Shown: piece by piece, positions 7,827 through 15,780 of the stretch
Layout of the letters: each line of letters begins with the position of its first letter
Position numbering within the stretch: position 1 is the stretch's first letter
Translations under genes and position numbers: made by a program
The notes under the pieces: model-generated
What the model was told of the DNA's origin: nothing
Seen by the model: the letters and a program-made list of their open reading frames with translations, nothing else
Database searches by the model: none
NCBI RefSeq assembly: GCF_004331465.1
Contig: NZ_SJKB01000002.1
Span: 1 to 64,000, forward strand
Source of the DNA: Kribbella pittospori
GTDB taxonomy: Bacteria > Actinomycetota > Actinomycetes > Propionibacteriales > Kribbellaceae
Length of the DNA: 64,000 bases
Direction: 5' to 3'

Positions 7827-8810
7827 TCACAGGTCGAGGACCAATCGGGCGGACAGCGCGCGCGAGACGCAGATCATCATCGTGTCGTTGGCGGCGCGTT
7901 CGTCCTCGTCGAGGACGGAGTCGCGATGGTCCGGAACGCCTTCCAGCACGGTCGTCTGGCAGGTGCCGCAGGTGCCCTCTTCGCAGTTCGACAAGACGTA
8001 GATCCCCGCCTCGTCCACGACTTCGAGGATGGATCGGTCCGGCGGTACGACGAGCACCTCGTCGCTGTCGACCAGTTCGATCTCGAAGGAGGTGTTGGGC
8101 GCGACGTCGGTGAGCGGTCTCGGCGCGAACCGCTCGACCTGAAGTGTCTTGTGCGGCCAATGCGCGCTCTTCGCCTCGACGGCCGCGATCAGCGGTTCGG
8201 GACCGCAGCAGTAGATCAACGTTCCGGGCTGTGGTTCGTCCAGGAGCCGATCCAGTTCGATCAGGCCGCGACGGTCCTGTGGCCATTCGAGCACGCGCTC
8301 GGGATCGACACTCGCGACCTCGTCCCGGTAGGCCATCGACGCCTCGCTGCGACCGCCGTACACCAGTCTCCAGTCGGCGCCGGCCGCGTGTGCCGCGTCG
8401 ATCATCGGGATGATCGGCGTGATTCCGATGCCGCCGGCAATGAACAGGTACCGCGGGGACTCCAGCAACGGGAAGTGGTTGCGCGGCCGGGTCGCCGTCA
8501 GCACATCGCCGGCCTGGACCCGCTCGCACAACGCCGCGGAGCCACCACGGCTCTCGGGCTCGCGCAACACGGCGATCCGCCACTGGCTGCGATCCTCGGG
8601 ATCGCCACACAGCGAGTACTGCCGAACAAGCCCCGGGCGGACCTGTACGTCGATGTGACTCCCCGGAGCCCACGACGGCAACTCCGAAGCGTCGTCGGCG
8701 ACGAGCACGAGCTCGGTCACGCCGACCGAGATCCGCGCAACGGACCGCACCCGCAACGGAATGGTCGTCTCGCCCACCATCCCGGCGGCGTCAGATATTG
8801 ACAATGACAT
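7827..8810 (-). CDS. PDR/VanB family ferredoxin reductase (FMN/NAD, C-terminal 2Fe-2S)
   Basis: The 327-residue protein has the phthalate dioxygenase reductase order. A flavin-binding barrel contains RQYSLCGDPED, followed by an NAD-binding domain with FIAGGIGITPIIPMID and YCCGPEPLI. A plant-type 2Fe-2S domain at the C-terminus has LSNCEEGTCGTCQTTVLEG plus a later Cys (MMICVSRA). All four cluster cysteines are present. It should pass electrons from NAD(P)H to a Rieske protein or oxygenase. The start is uncertain: ATG 8810 overlaps the Rieske gene by 20 bases and ATG 8780 would start after its stop. Confidence 0.88.
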   Translation of the reverse strand: MSLSISDAAGMVGETTIPLRVRSVARISVGVTELVLVADDASELPSWAPGSHIDVQVRPGLVRQYSLCGDPEDRSQWRIAVLREPESRGGSAALCERVQAGDVLTATRPRNHFPLLESPRYLFIAGGIGITPIIPMIDAAHAAGADWRLVYGGRSEASMAYRDEVASVDPERVLEWPQDRRGLIELDRLLDEPQPGTLIYCCGPEPLIAAVEAKSAHWPHKTLQVERFAPRPLTDVAPNTSFEIELVDSDEVLVVPPDRSILEVVDEAGIYVLSNCEEGTCGTCQTTVLEGVPDHRDSVLDEDERAANDTMMICVSRALSARLVLDL

Positions 8811-9237
8811 AGTCGCGGTCGACCTCGACCTCGTACGTTTCACCGGAGTACGGGCCGGGCCGGAACCCGGCCGCGGACAGCTCCGGATTCCTGGCCAGGG
8901 CCTCACCGGACTCCACGCCGGTGGGATAGGCCTTGACCTTGGTCTTCGCGGGGTCGAACCAGGACTGCCCGGTCGCGATCTCGAACTCCCAACCGTGCCA
9001 GGGACAGCGGATGATCTCCCCGCGCATGATGTAGTCGTAGTTCCCGGGCTTGTCCGAGCGCACCAGTCCGGACGTCACGCCCTCACACATCGGTCCGCCG
9101 CCGTGCGGGCACTGATTGCGGATCGCGTAGAAGTTGCCCTTGACGTTGAAGACGCCGATCGACCGCTTGGCAATCTCGACCACTTTCCGCTGGCCGGGTG
9201 GAATCTCGTCGACCGTCGCCACCACGTACTTGGTCAC
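8791..9237 (-). CDS. Rieske 2Fe-2S ferredoxin-like protein
   Basis: A 148-residue single Rieske domain with both cluster-binding boxes, NQCPHGGGPMCEG (CxH) and IIRCPWHGWEFE (CxxH). It is too short to include the mononuclear-iron catalytic domain of a Rieske oxygenase, so it is a ferredoxin or small subunit. The GTG at 9237 is chosen because AAGGAGACAAT immediately precedes it; upstream ATG codons lack a site. It overlaps the downstream reductase gene, which strongly suggests the two are redox partners. No oxygenase alpha subunit is present in this operon. Confidence 0.9.
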   Translation of the reverse strand: MTKYVVATVDEIPPGQRKVVEIAKRSIGVFNVKGNFYAIRNQCPHGGGPMCEGVTSGLVRSDKPGNYDYIMRGEIIRCPWHGWEFEIATGQSWFDPAKTKVKAYPTGVESGEALARNPELSAAGFRPGPYSGETYEVEVDRDYVIVNI

Positions 9238-9260
9238 ATTGTCTCCTTGTCCAGAAGGCA

Positions 9261-10181
9261 TCATTTGATTCCGGTCATCGAGATTCCGCGGGTGAAGTAC
9301 TTCTGCGCGAAGACGAAGACCAGGACGGTCGGGATGATGGCCAGCGTCGCTCCGGCCATCAGCGGGCCGTACTGGGTGCTGTCCTGGGTCTGGAAGAACG
9401 CCAGCCCGACCGGGACGGTGAACTTGTTGACATCGCTGAGGTAGACCAACGGACCGAAGAAGTCGTTCCACACGTTGACGAAGGTCAGCACCGCGAGCGT
9501 GGCCAGGGCCGGCTTCGACAGCGGCAGGATGATGCTCACGAAGATCCGGAAATGGCTGGCACCGTCGACGAGGGCGGCCTCGTCGTACTCCTTGGGGATG
9601 GTCATGAAGAACTGCCGGAGCAGGAAGGTGCCGAAGGTGTTGGCGACGATCGGCGGGATGATCAGCGGGAAGTGGGTGTCGATCAGGCCGGCCTTGACGT
9701 ACGCGGAGTACAGCGGCAGCACCATCAGCATGTCCGGGATCATCAGCGATGCCAGCAACAGCCCGAAGGCGGCATCCCGCCCGCGGAACTGCAGCCGCGC
9801 GAAGCCGTAGGCGCCCAGTGCACAGACCATCAGCCGGCCGATGATCACCAGCACCGTGATGTACGCGCTGTTGCCCAGGAACCTGATGAACGGCAGGACG
9901 CCGTTGTTGATCAGGTACGCGTAGTTGTCGAGGGTGAACGGGTTCGGAAGCAGGTGCGGAGTCAGGCTGATCACGTCGCCCGGCTCCTTGAACGAGCTGG
10001 ACAGCATCCACAGGAACGGGCCGATGGCAACCAACGCCGCGATGACGCAGACGACGTACGTCGCCGTCGGTCCGATGATCCGGCCGGCCCGCCGGCGCCG
10101 TTCGCCGCCGGTGTCGTCCACCGGCAGCGGCGGCCGCGGTGGCGCGATCCGTTCGGGAGCACGAGTGTCTTCGACCGTCAT
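9261..10181 (-). CDS. Carbohydrate ABC transporter permease (MalG type, CUT1)
   Basis: The 306-residue integral membrane protein has six predicted segments, the first at about 35-57 after a charged Arg-rich N-terminus. The EAA loop reads EYDEAALVDGASHFRIF, characteristic of the MalG subfamily, and the C-terminus ends FTRGISMTGIK, also typical. The start ATG overlaps the stop of the MalF-type gene as ATGA. It pairs with that permease to form the channel. No ATPase gene is in the operon, so a shared MsiK-like ATPase is likely, as in other actinomycetes. Confidence 0.92.
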   Translation of the reverse strand: MTVEDTRAPERIAPPRPPLPVDDTGGERRRRAGRIIGPTATYVVCVIAALVAIGPFLWMLSSSFKEPGDVISLTPHLLPNPFTLDNYAYLINNGVLPFIRFLGNSAYITVLVIIGRLMVCALGAYGFARLQFRGRDAAFGLLLASLMIPDMLMVLPLYSAYVKAGLIDTHFPLIIPPIVANTFGTFLLRQFFMTIPKEYDEAALVDGASHFRIFVSIILPLSKPALATLAVLTFVNVWNDFFGPLVYLSDVNKFTVPVGLAFFQTQDSTQYGPLMAGATLAIIPTVLVFVFAQKYFTRGISMTGIK

Positions 10182-11110
10182 TGATAGAACACCCACCTCT
10201 TCGAAAGCCGGTTCTGGATCCAGGTGACGGCGAGAAGCACGGCGAAGAGCACGATCGCCAGTGCCGAGGCGTAGCCCATCCTTCGCAGCGAGAACGCCTC
10301 GTACCAGAGGTGGTAGATGTAGACGTACGTGCCGTCGCCCGGTCCGCCGCCCGTCATCACCAGGACGAGGGCGAAGACCTGGAACGAGCCGATCGTCTGC
10401 AGGATCAGCAACATGAAGATCGTCGGCGTCAGGAACGGCAGCGTCACGTGGAAGAACCGTGAGAACCGGCCGGCCCCGTCGAGAGTGGCCGCTTCGATCA
10501 ACGTCTCCGGAACCCCTTGCAGGCCGGCCAGGACGATGATCATGTTGAAGCCCATGTTCGCCCAGATCGCCGTCACGATGACCGCGGCCATGGCCGATCC
10601 GGGTTCGCCCAGCCAGTGCGGTCCGGTGATGCCGAACGAGGCCAGGACCGCGTTGATGACGCCGTACTGATCGCTGAAGACCCACCGGCTGACGACGCCG
10701 ACTGCGACCAGGGATGTCACGTACGGCAGGAAGATCAGCGCCCGGATGACGGCCATCCCCCGGAGCCGGTTGTTGACCAGCACGGCCAGCGCGATCCCGA
10801 TGATGATCCCGACCGGGACGTACCCAATCGTGTAGATGGCCGTGTTGATCAGGCTCTTGCCGAACAGCGGATCCTGCCCCGAGAACATCTCCTTGTAGTT
10901 GGCCACTCCGGTGAACTTCGGCGCGGCCAGGCCGTCCCAGTCGGTGAAGCTGGTCACCAGGGTCGGAAGGACCGGGATGACGTTGAACAGCAGCGTCCCG
11001 AGGACGACCGGCCCGATGAACATCCAGCCGCGGAGGTTGCGGCGCCGCCGGCCACGGCGCTGGTCGGCAGCCGCGGGGTCCCGCACCTGGAGCGTCGGTG
11101 CGGCCGTCAC
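10178..11110 (-). CDS. Carbohydrate ABC transporter permease (MalF type, CUT1)
   Basis: A 310-residue permease with an Arg-rich cytoplasmic N-terminus (RRGRRRRNLRGWMF), six membrane segments, and the EAA-loop sequence VPETLIEAATLDGAGRFSRF near residue 205. The GTG start at 11110 overlaps the binding-protein stop as GTGA, showing translational coupling. Together with the MalG partner and the binding protein it imports a sugar-like substrate; the downstream enzymes suggest an acidic or lactone-containing compound. Confidence 0.92.
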   Translation of the reverse strand: MTAAPTLQVRDPAAADQRRGRRRRNLRGWMFIGPVVLGTLLFNVIPVLPTLVTSFTDWDGLAAPKFTGVANYKEMFSGQDPLFGKSLINTAIYTIGYVPVGIIIGIALAVLVNNRLRGMAVIRALIFLPYVTSLVAVGVVSRWVFSDQYGVINAVLASFGITGPHWLGEPGSAMAAVIVTAIWANMGFNMIIVLAGLQGVPETLIEAATLDGAGRFSRFFHVTLPFLTPTIFMLLILQTIGSFQVFALVLVMTGGGPGDGTYVYIYHLWYEAFSLRRMGYASALAIVLFAVLLAVTWIQNRLSKRWVFYQ

Positions 11111-12510
11111 TTGGCCGCGACCTTCAGGTCGGGATCGGTGAGCGCTCCTCCCTTCGCGAGCAACTCCTTGCCCTTGTCCCCGTTCCAGCCGCGTTTCTTG
11201 ATCTCGGCGTTGACCGCGTCCCGTCCGCGCTTGAGGTAGTCGGCGGTGGCGAGTTTGCCGCTGACCAGGTTGTTGGCGTTGGTGCCCTCGACGAAGGAGT
11301 CGGCGAGCGCCGTCCCGATCGGTCCGCGCGGGAACGGTACGTCGACCGGCTTGCCGGCGACGTTGCCGAGTGCCTCGGCCCACACGGTCGCGGCCTTCGG
11401 CCGCGGATGGTCGGTGAACGCCGCGCTCTTGGCGACCTCGGTCAGCGCCGGTACGGCGAACTGTGCCTTGGCCATGACGTCCGAGGCCGCCTTGCCGCAC
11501 AGCGCCTTCATCGCCAGGAAGGCGGCCTGCGGGTCCTTCGCGGTCTTCGGGATGACCCAGGTCCGGGCGTAGTTCTTCGTCATCGCGAACAGCGGCGTCT
11601 TGGGCCAGGGCATCACGTCCCAGTCGACGTTCTTGCTGATCTGCGCGCTGATGTCCATGGCCTGCCACGTCATCGCGAGCTTTCCCGCGTTGAACAACGG
11701 CAGGTACTCGACGTCGATGGTGGGGGCGTAGCCCTCGCGGATGTAGGAGATCTGCTTGTCGATCGCGTCCAGCGTCTCCGGCTTGCCGTAACCACACTCG
11801 GTCTGGTTGTTGTAGAGCGCGGTGTCACCAGCACCGTACGCCGTGGGCTGGATCGTGTTGACGGCGTACTGCAGACCGTAGGTCTCGGTCCGGCTGCCGT
11901 TCTTCTTCGTCAGCTTCTTGACGGCCGCGTCGAACTCGTCCCAGCTCCACGCATCGGCCCACGAGGTCGGCGCTGTCAGCCCGGCATCCGCGAACAGCTT
12001 CTTGTTGTAGTACAGCGCATTCGCGCTCATGCCGGGCGTGATCGAGAACTGGTACCCCTCCACCGCGACCTTGGTCGTGAACGTCGGGCTGTACTTGGTC
12101 AGATCGAACCCGGTGCTGGCGTCCTGCATCATCTTGTCCAGCTGCAGGATCTTGCCGTTCGTGGCCAGGTCGTACACCCGGTCGTCGTCGATGCGTTGCA
12201 GATCGGCCGCCGTACCGGAGGCGAACTGCAGCATCACGCTGGCCCAGTCGTCGCCCGGCGCGGGCTTCCAGACGACCTTGATCTTGTGCTCGTCGAGGCT
12301 CTCCTTCTGAGCAGCCGCGATCATGTCCTTGAACATCTTCTGGGTGGTGGGATCGCCGACGGAACTGAAGGTCACCTCGGTCCAGCCTGACGGCGTACCG
12401 GACGACCCCGAGCCGCACGCGGTCAGCGAGGTCCCGGCCACGCCGGCGGCAGCCAGACCAAGGCCCCCTTGGAGCAGTCGGCGGCGGGTGAGCAACGAGC
12501 CGGAAGTCAT
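11107..12510 (-). CDS. Extracellular solute-binding lipoprotein (ABC, family 1)
   Basis: A 467-residue binding protein. The N-terminus has twin arginines (LTRRRLLQGGLGLA), a hydrophobic stretch and a lipobox (LTACGSG), so it is probably a Tat-exported lipoprotein with the lipidated Cys near residue 32. The mature part has MalE-family features such as MKALCGKAASDVM and a C-terminal helix-rich lobe. The ATG at 12510 follows GGGAG by eight bases. It is the first gene of the eight-gene catabolic operon and lies divergent from the IclR regulator. Ligand unknown. Confidence 0.9.
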   Translation of the reverse strand: MTSGSLLTRRRLLQGGLGLAAAGVAGTSLTACGSGSSGTPSGWTEVTFSSVGDPTTQKMFKDMIAAAQKESLDEHKIKVVWKPAPGDDWASVMLQFASGTAADLQRIDDDRVYDLATNGKILQLDKMMQDASTGFDLTKYSPTFTTKVAVEGYQFSITPGMSANALYYNKKLFADAGLTAPTSWADAWSWDEFDAAVKKLTKKNGSRTETYGLQYAVNTIQPTAYGAGDTALYNNQTECGYGKPETLDAIDKQISYIREGYAPTIDVEYLPLFNAGKLAMTWQAMDISAQISKNVDWDVMPWPKTPLFAMTKNYARTWVIPKTAKDPQAAFLAMKALCGKAASDVMAKAQFAVPALTEVAKSAAFTDHPRPKAATVWAEALGNVAGKPVDVPFPRGPIGTALADSFVEGTNANNLVSGKLATADYLKRGRDAVNAEIKKRGWNGDKGKELLAKGGALTDPDLKVAAK

Positions 12511-12661
12511 GAGTGTCTCCCTCGGCAAGGCGGATTCGCCCGGCACAGGCCCCCGAAGTCTGCGCAACGACAGCTCTCTACACCGATGTACTACCTGGCG
12601 TCTGAGAGTTGCGGGCTATTGATCTGGGTGTTGTCCAAGTGTTCGCTCACTGACGCAGAGC

Positions 12662-12712
12662 TGTCAACACTATGCGGAAGAACAGTTCCAATATGCGGAA
12701 GCTATCGATAGC
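12662..12712. promoter_or_regulatory. Promoter and putative IclR operators between catabolic operon and regulator
   Basis: On the minus strand a consensus -35 TTGACA (12667-12662) faces the binding-protein gene; a weak AACACT lies about 18 bases further on. Next to it are two copies of TATGCGGAA (12671-12679 and 12692-12700) exactly 21 bp apart, a TTCC-N7-GGAA palindrome (12686-12700) and a perfect 12-bp palindrome GCTATCGATAGC (12701-12712). This layout fits operator sites for the divergent IclR protein. The whole divergent gap (12511-12738) has no gene. Confidence 0.6.
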
Positions 12713-12738
12713 CTCCTGACCTGTCCGGTGCAGCACTT

Positions 12739-13548
12739 ATGCTGGCTCCAGCGAATCCCGGCGTGGGGGTTGAGACAGAGAGCGGGACGGTGGAGAACAG
12801 GACGTCTGGGAGTGTCCAATCCGTCGAACGGGCGTTCCACCTTCTCGAGCTGCTGGCCGACAGTGGCGACTCGTCGCTGACCGAACTCTCGGCCGCGATC
12901 GACGTCCCGGCTCCGACCACGCGCCGATTCCTCAAGACGCTGGTGTCCCTCGGCTACGCACGCCAACTGCCGAACCGCCACTACGGGCTCGGGCTCAAGC
13001 TGACGAGACTCGCGGGCAGGGTCGAGTCGCAGTTCGGCCCGATCGTGACACCACACCTGGACACACTCGCCCGGGAGATCGGCGAGTCGGCGAACCTCGC
13101 GGTACTGGAAGGCGACCTGGTCGTCTACATCGCCCAGTCCCCCTCGCGGCATGCGATGCGGATGTTCACCGAGGTCGGGCACCGCGCGCACGCCCATTCG
13201 ACGGGCGTCGGAAAGGCGATCCTCGCCGGCCTGTCCGACGACCAGGTGGCCCGCATCGTCAGCCGGGTCGGCATGCCGGCCGAGACCGCGCACACCATCA
13301 CCGACCTGGCCAAGCTCCGCACCGAACTCAACCGGATCCGCCGCGCGGGCTACGCGACCGACAAGGGCGAACAGGAGATCGGCGTCGTCTGCTACGCCGT
13401 CGCGATCCCCGACGTCCCGATCTCGATGGCGATCTCGGTCTCCGGCCCGACGTTCCGCATGACCCAGGAACTCGGCAAGGCCGCCGTCCCCCTCCTGATC
13501 AGCGAGTCCCAAGCAATCTCCAAGGAACTCCTCGGCCTGCTGGGGTGA
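12739..13548 (+). CDS. IclR family transcriptional regulator
   Basis: The 269-residue protein has an N-terminal winged helix (SVQSVERAFHLLELLADSG, recognition helix around APTTRRFLKTLVSLG). A C-terminal IclR effector domain contains AHSTGVGKAILAGL, RRAGYATDKGEQEIGVVC and an ISVSGPTFRMT stretch. A GTG at 12790 is an alternative start that removes 17 weakly conserved residues. It lies divergent from the catabolic operon over palindromic sequences, so it most likely controls that operon in response to a pathway intermediate; activator or repressor mode cannot be told from sequence. Confidence 0.92.
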   Translation: MLAPANPGVGVETESGTVENRTSGSVQSVERAFHLLELLADSGDSSLTELSAAIDVPAPTTRRFLKTLVSLGYARQLPNRHYGLGLKLTRLAGRVESQFGPIVTPHLDTLAREIGESANLAVLEGDLVVYIAQSPSRHAMRMFTEVGHRAHAHSTGVGKAILAGLSDDQVARIVSRVGMPAETAHTITDLAKLRTELNRIRRAGYATDKGEQEIGVVCYAVAIPDVPISMAISVSGPTFRMTQELGKAAVPLLISESQAISKELLGLLG

Positions 13549-13557
13549 CCGTGGTCG

Positions 13558-14325
13558 TCAGGCGAGCTTGTTGAGTTCTTTGAGGTCGGCGTCGGTGAGT
13601 TGAACGGATCCTGCTCGGAGGTTTTCCTCGAGGTGGGCGACGGACTTGGTGCCGGGGATCAGCAGGGTCGCGGGAGAGATCGCCAATAGCCAAGCCAGGG
13701 CGATCTGCGCGCGGGTGGCGCCGTGCCGGGCGGTGAGCTTGTCGAGGGCAACTTCCGCGTCGTGGCTGAGGCCCATGCCGGGCGGAGGCTGGGACTTGTC
13801 GATGCCTGGGTTCAGCATGCCGGCGGCGAGCGGGAAGTACGGCACGAACGCGATGCCTTCGTTCTCGCAGTGACGCAGTACATCCAGCGCGTTGCGATCG
13901 AGAAGATGGAAGCGATTCTGTACGGCGGCCACCGGTGCGATCGCACGGGCTGCCTCGAGTTGCTCGACGGTGACACCGCTCAGGCCGAGGTGGCGGATCA
14001 AGCCGCGGTCCCGCAGTTGGGCGAGAGCGCCGAACGATTCCTCGAACGGCGTCTCGTCGGGGAAGAGCATGCCGTCGCCGCCGACGCGCAGGTACACGAG
14101 GTCCAGCCGGGGTTGGCCCAACGTGTCCAGATTCTGCTCGACCTGATCACGTAGTTGCTCAGGGCCCGCTTCGGCGTTGAACGACTTGTACTCGTCGCGG
14201 GCGACACCGACCTTGGTGGCGATCACCAAACCTTCGGGGTACGGGTGGAGCGCCTCACGGATCAACTCGTTGGCGATATCGGGGCCATAGGCAACGCTGG
14301 TGTCGATGTGGTCGACGAGGTTTCC
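13558..14325 (-). pseudogene. 5'-truncated aldo/keto reductase
   Basis: The frame reads VDHIDTSVAYGPD (catalytic Asp and Tyr), VIATKVGVARDE (Lys), LGLSGVTVEQLEAAR and a complete C-terminal barrel ending LTDADLKELNKLA, so about 255 residues of an aldo/keto reductase remain. The first 45-55 residues (strand beta-1 and the GxG region) are absent. Upstream of the VDHIDTS motif the frame runs into non-coding translation of another gene, with no usable ATG or GTG. The junction is at roughly 14.32-14.35 kb, where the 3' end of the HTH gene is fused on. Probably non-functional. Confidence 0.78.
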
Positions 14326-14786
14326 GTCGTGGTGGCGGACATGATGCGTTTCTGCACGGAGGCGGTCGTCACGCCCTTGTTCTCGTGCCGGTCGAGCTTG
14401 CCGCGGACCACCAGGTCGTGGACGCCCTGGCGCGTGATCCCGAGCATCGCGCCCGCGACGGCGTACGACACGGACTCCGCGGTCGGATGCCCGACTCTGC
14501 GGACCATGACCTGACCCAACGGGGTCTGCCACCAGCCCGGTGGTGGCGTGAATCCCTGGTCACCGGGATAGAGCGTGCTGACCAGACGGATCGCGGCGAA
14601 GCGGGCAGCGACTTCGTCCTCGCCCAGCAGCCGCGACGCCCACACCGCGGCCATCTCGACCACCCGGTCGTGAAGCCCGCTCTGATCGGACTCCAGCAGG
14701 ATCTCCAGCGGATCGAGCAGGCGGATCTCCACCAGCGCGATCAGCTGTTTGACGAGCTCACGCTCGGACGGCAACTCCGCGACCAT
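14262..14786 (-). CDS. HTH DNA-binding protein with altered C-terminus
   Basis: The predicted 174-residue product has an N-terminal helical domain (LPSERELVKQLIALVEIRLL) and a conserved HTH stretch, SVSYAVAGAMLGITRQGVHD. It then reads KLDRHENKGVTTASVQKRI. The last 26 residues (MSATTTETSSTTSTPALPMA...) are out-of-frame translation of the truncated aldo/keto reductase gene, so the native C-terminus is replaced, though the HTH itself is intact. The ATG at 14786 follows GGAGG by five bases. It is divergent from the GyrI-like gene across an inverted repeat that it probably binds. Confidence 0.7.
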   Translation of the reverse strand: MVAELPSERELVKQLIALVEIRLLDPLEILLESDQSGLHDRVVEMAAVWASRLLGEDEVAARFAAIRLVSTLYPGDQGFTPPPGWWQTPLGQVMVRRVGHPTAESVSYAVAGAMLGITRQGVHDLVVRGKLDRHENKGVTTASVQKRIMSATTTETSSTTSTPALPMAPISPTS

Positions 14787-14798
14787 GACGACCTCCAC

Positions 14799-14842
14799 TA
14801 CTTGACAGCCATCATCAAGTACTAGACATGTGCCGTCAAGTA
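14799..14842. promoter_or_regulatory. Putative operator with TACTTGA/TCAAGTA repeats
   Basis: In the 71-bp divergent gap between the HTH gene and the GyrI-like gene, TACTTGA (14799-14805) and TCAAGTA (14815-14821) form a perfect 7-bp inverted repeat with a 9-base spacer. A third copy, TCAAGTA (14836-14842), follows exactly 21 bp after the second. TTGACA (14802-14807) within the first arm could be a -35 toward the GyrI-like gene. Autoregulation by the HTH protein is inferred. Confidence 0.6.
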
Positions 14843-14857
14843 CCCCAGGATGTTCGG

Positions 14858-15352
14858 ATGGAGATCCTGACTCCGCCTCATGTCGACGACCGGGCTGAGG
14901 TCGCCACGCTCGGCATCACGGTGGTCACGCCGTTCCGCGGGATGCTGAAGGTGCGTGATCAGTTGCTGAACGAGCTGATCGGATGGTTGGACCAGGCGAA
15001 CGTCGAACCTCGAGGGCACTTCTTCCTTCGGCTGCTCACGATCGACATGAACGGGCCGATGGAGCTGGAGGTCGGTGTCACCGACACCATCCATCCGGGC
15101 GACGACCGGGTGCGACCCGGCGTACTGCCTGCCGGTAAGTACGCATCCCTCATCTATCGCAACCATGCGCTGCGGGCGAACCGCGCTCTGCTGGAGTGGT
15201 CCGAAGCCGAGGGACTCGTTCTCGACAAGGACGAAGTACCAGCCGGCGATCGGTTCGGCTGCCGCTACGAGGCGTACCACACCGACCCCCGCCGCCAGCC
15301 ACGCAAAACCCTCTGGGACGTAGAACTAGCCATCCGCCTCCGAGCCAACTGA
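14858..15352 (+). CDS. GyrI-like/effector-binding domain protein
   Basis: The 164-residue protein resembles the stand-alone GyrI-like (AraC effector-binding) fold: MEILTPPHVDDRAEVATLGI, then a helix-strand repeat with ELIGWLDQANVE, a mid-chain LEVGVTDTIHPGDDRVRPG, and GRFGC-like end GDRFGCRYEAY. Such proteins bind small amphipathic or cationic ligands. The ATG at 14858 follows AGGA by seven bases; an upstream ATG (14828) lies inside the operator. It is divergent from the HTH gene and ends two bases before a convergent membrane gene. Function beyond ligand binding is not known. Confidence 0.7.
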   Translation: MEILTPPHVDDRAEVATLGITVVTPFRGMLKVRDQLLNELIGWLDQANVEPRGHFFLRLLTIDMNGPMELEVGVTDTIHPGDDRVRPGVLPAGKYASLIYRNHALRANRALLEWSEAEGLVLDKDEVPAGDRFGCRYEAYHTDPRRQPRKTLWDVELAIRLRAN

Positions 15353-15354
15353 CC

Positions 15355-15780
15355 TCAGCGCCAGCGGTTCCCCGGAGTACGGGCGTAGGTCCGCCAGACG
15401 TACCGCCATGGCGTGACGGCGAGGATGACGATGACCAGGGAACAGTTGACCACGATCTCGGTGGCGGCCGTGTCGAGGTCACCGCTGATGGCTCTGGGGA
15501 GAGCGACCAGGGCGAGCCAGAGAAGCTTCCAGGCCGACTCGAACAGGAGCACGGGGAGCAGCTTGACTGGATAGCGCAGTCCCAGGAACGCCAGGAGTGA
15601 CATGGCGGTGAGGAGGCAAAGCGTCACGCCTTCGTACAGCGGCAGGGTGTCGGCCTTGAAGAGCAGCGGCCACTTCACGAGGGCGAGTCCGACGCCCATC
15701 AGGAGGTAGCCGGCGCGCATCAGATGCAGGCGGGTCAGTGAGAGTTCGGTCGTAGGTGGCGCGGGTGCGGTGATGGTCAT
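15355..15780 (-). CDS. Small four-helix membrane protein
   Basis: A 141-residue protein with four predicted membrane segments, for example GYLLMGVGLALVKW, LCLLTAMSLLAFLGL, LLPVLLFESAWKLLWLAL and VVNCSLVIVILAV. The charged loop after helix three and C-terminal basic residues put the C-terminus in the cytoplasm. GGAGAGGG precedes the ATG, which overlaps the upstream stop as ATGA. It is the last of three coupled membrane-protein genes next to a LAL-type LuxR regulator. Conserved hypothetical in actinomycetes; function unknown. Confidence 0.75.
   Translation of the reverse strand: MTITAPAPPTTELSLTRLHLMRAGYLLMGVGLALVKWPLLFKADTLPLYEGVTLCLLTAMSLLAFLGLRYPVKLLPVLLFESAWKLLWLALVALPRAISGDLDTAATEIVVNCSLVIVILAVTPWRYVWRTYARTPGNRWR

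Noticed and set aside
6690..8801. A 703-codon plus-strand open frame antisense to the amidohydrolase and reductase genes
   Set aside because: Composition is dominated by Arg, His, Asp and Val with no motif, whereas the opposite strand carries complete TDYPH and 2Fe-2S motifs.
13558..14532. A full-length 324-codon aldo/keto reductase starting at 14532
   Set aside because: The first 60 codons are antisense-like or out-of-frame translation of the HTH gene and lack the conserved first strand.
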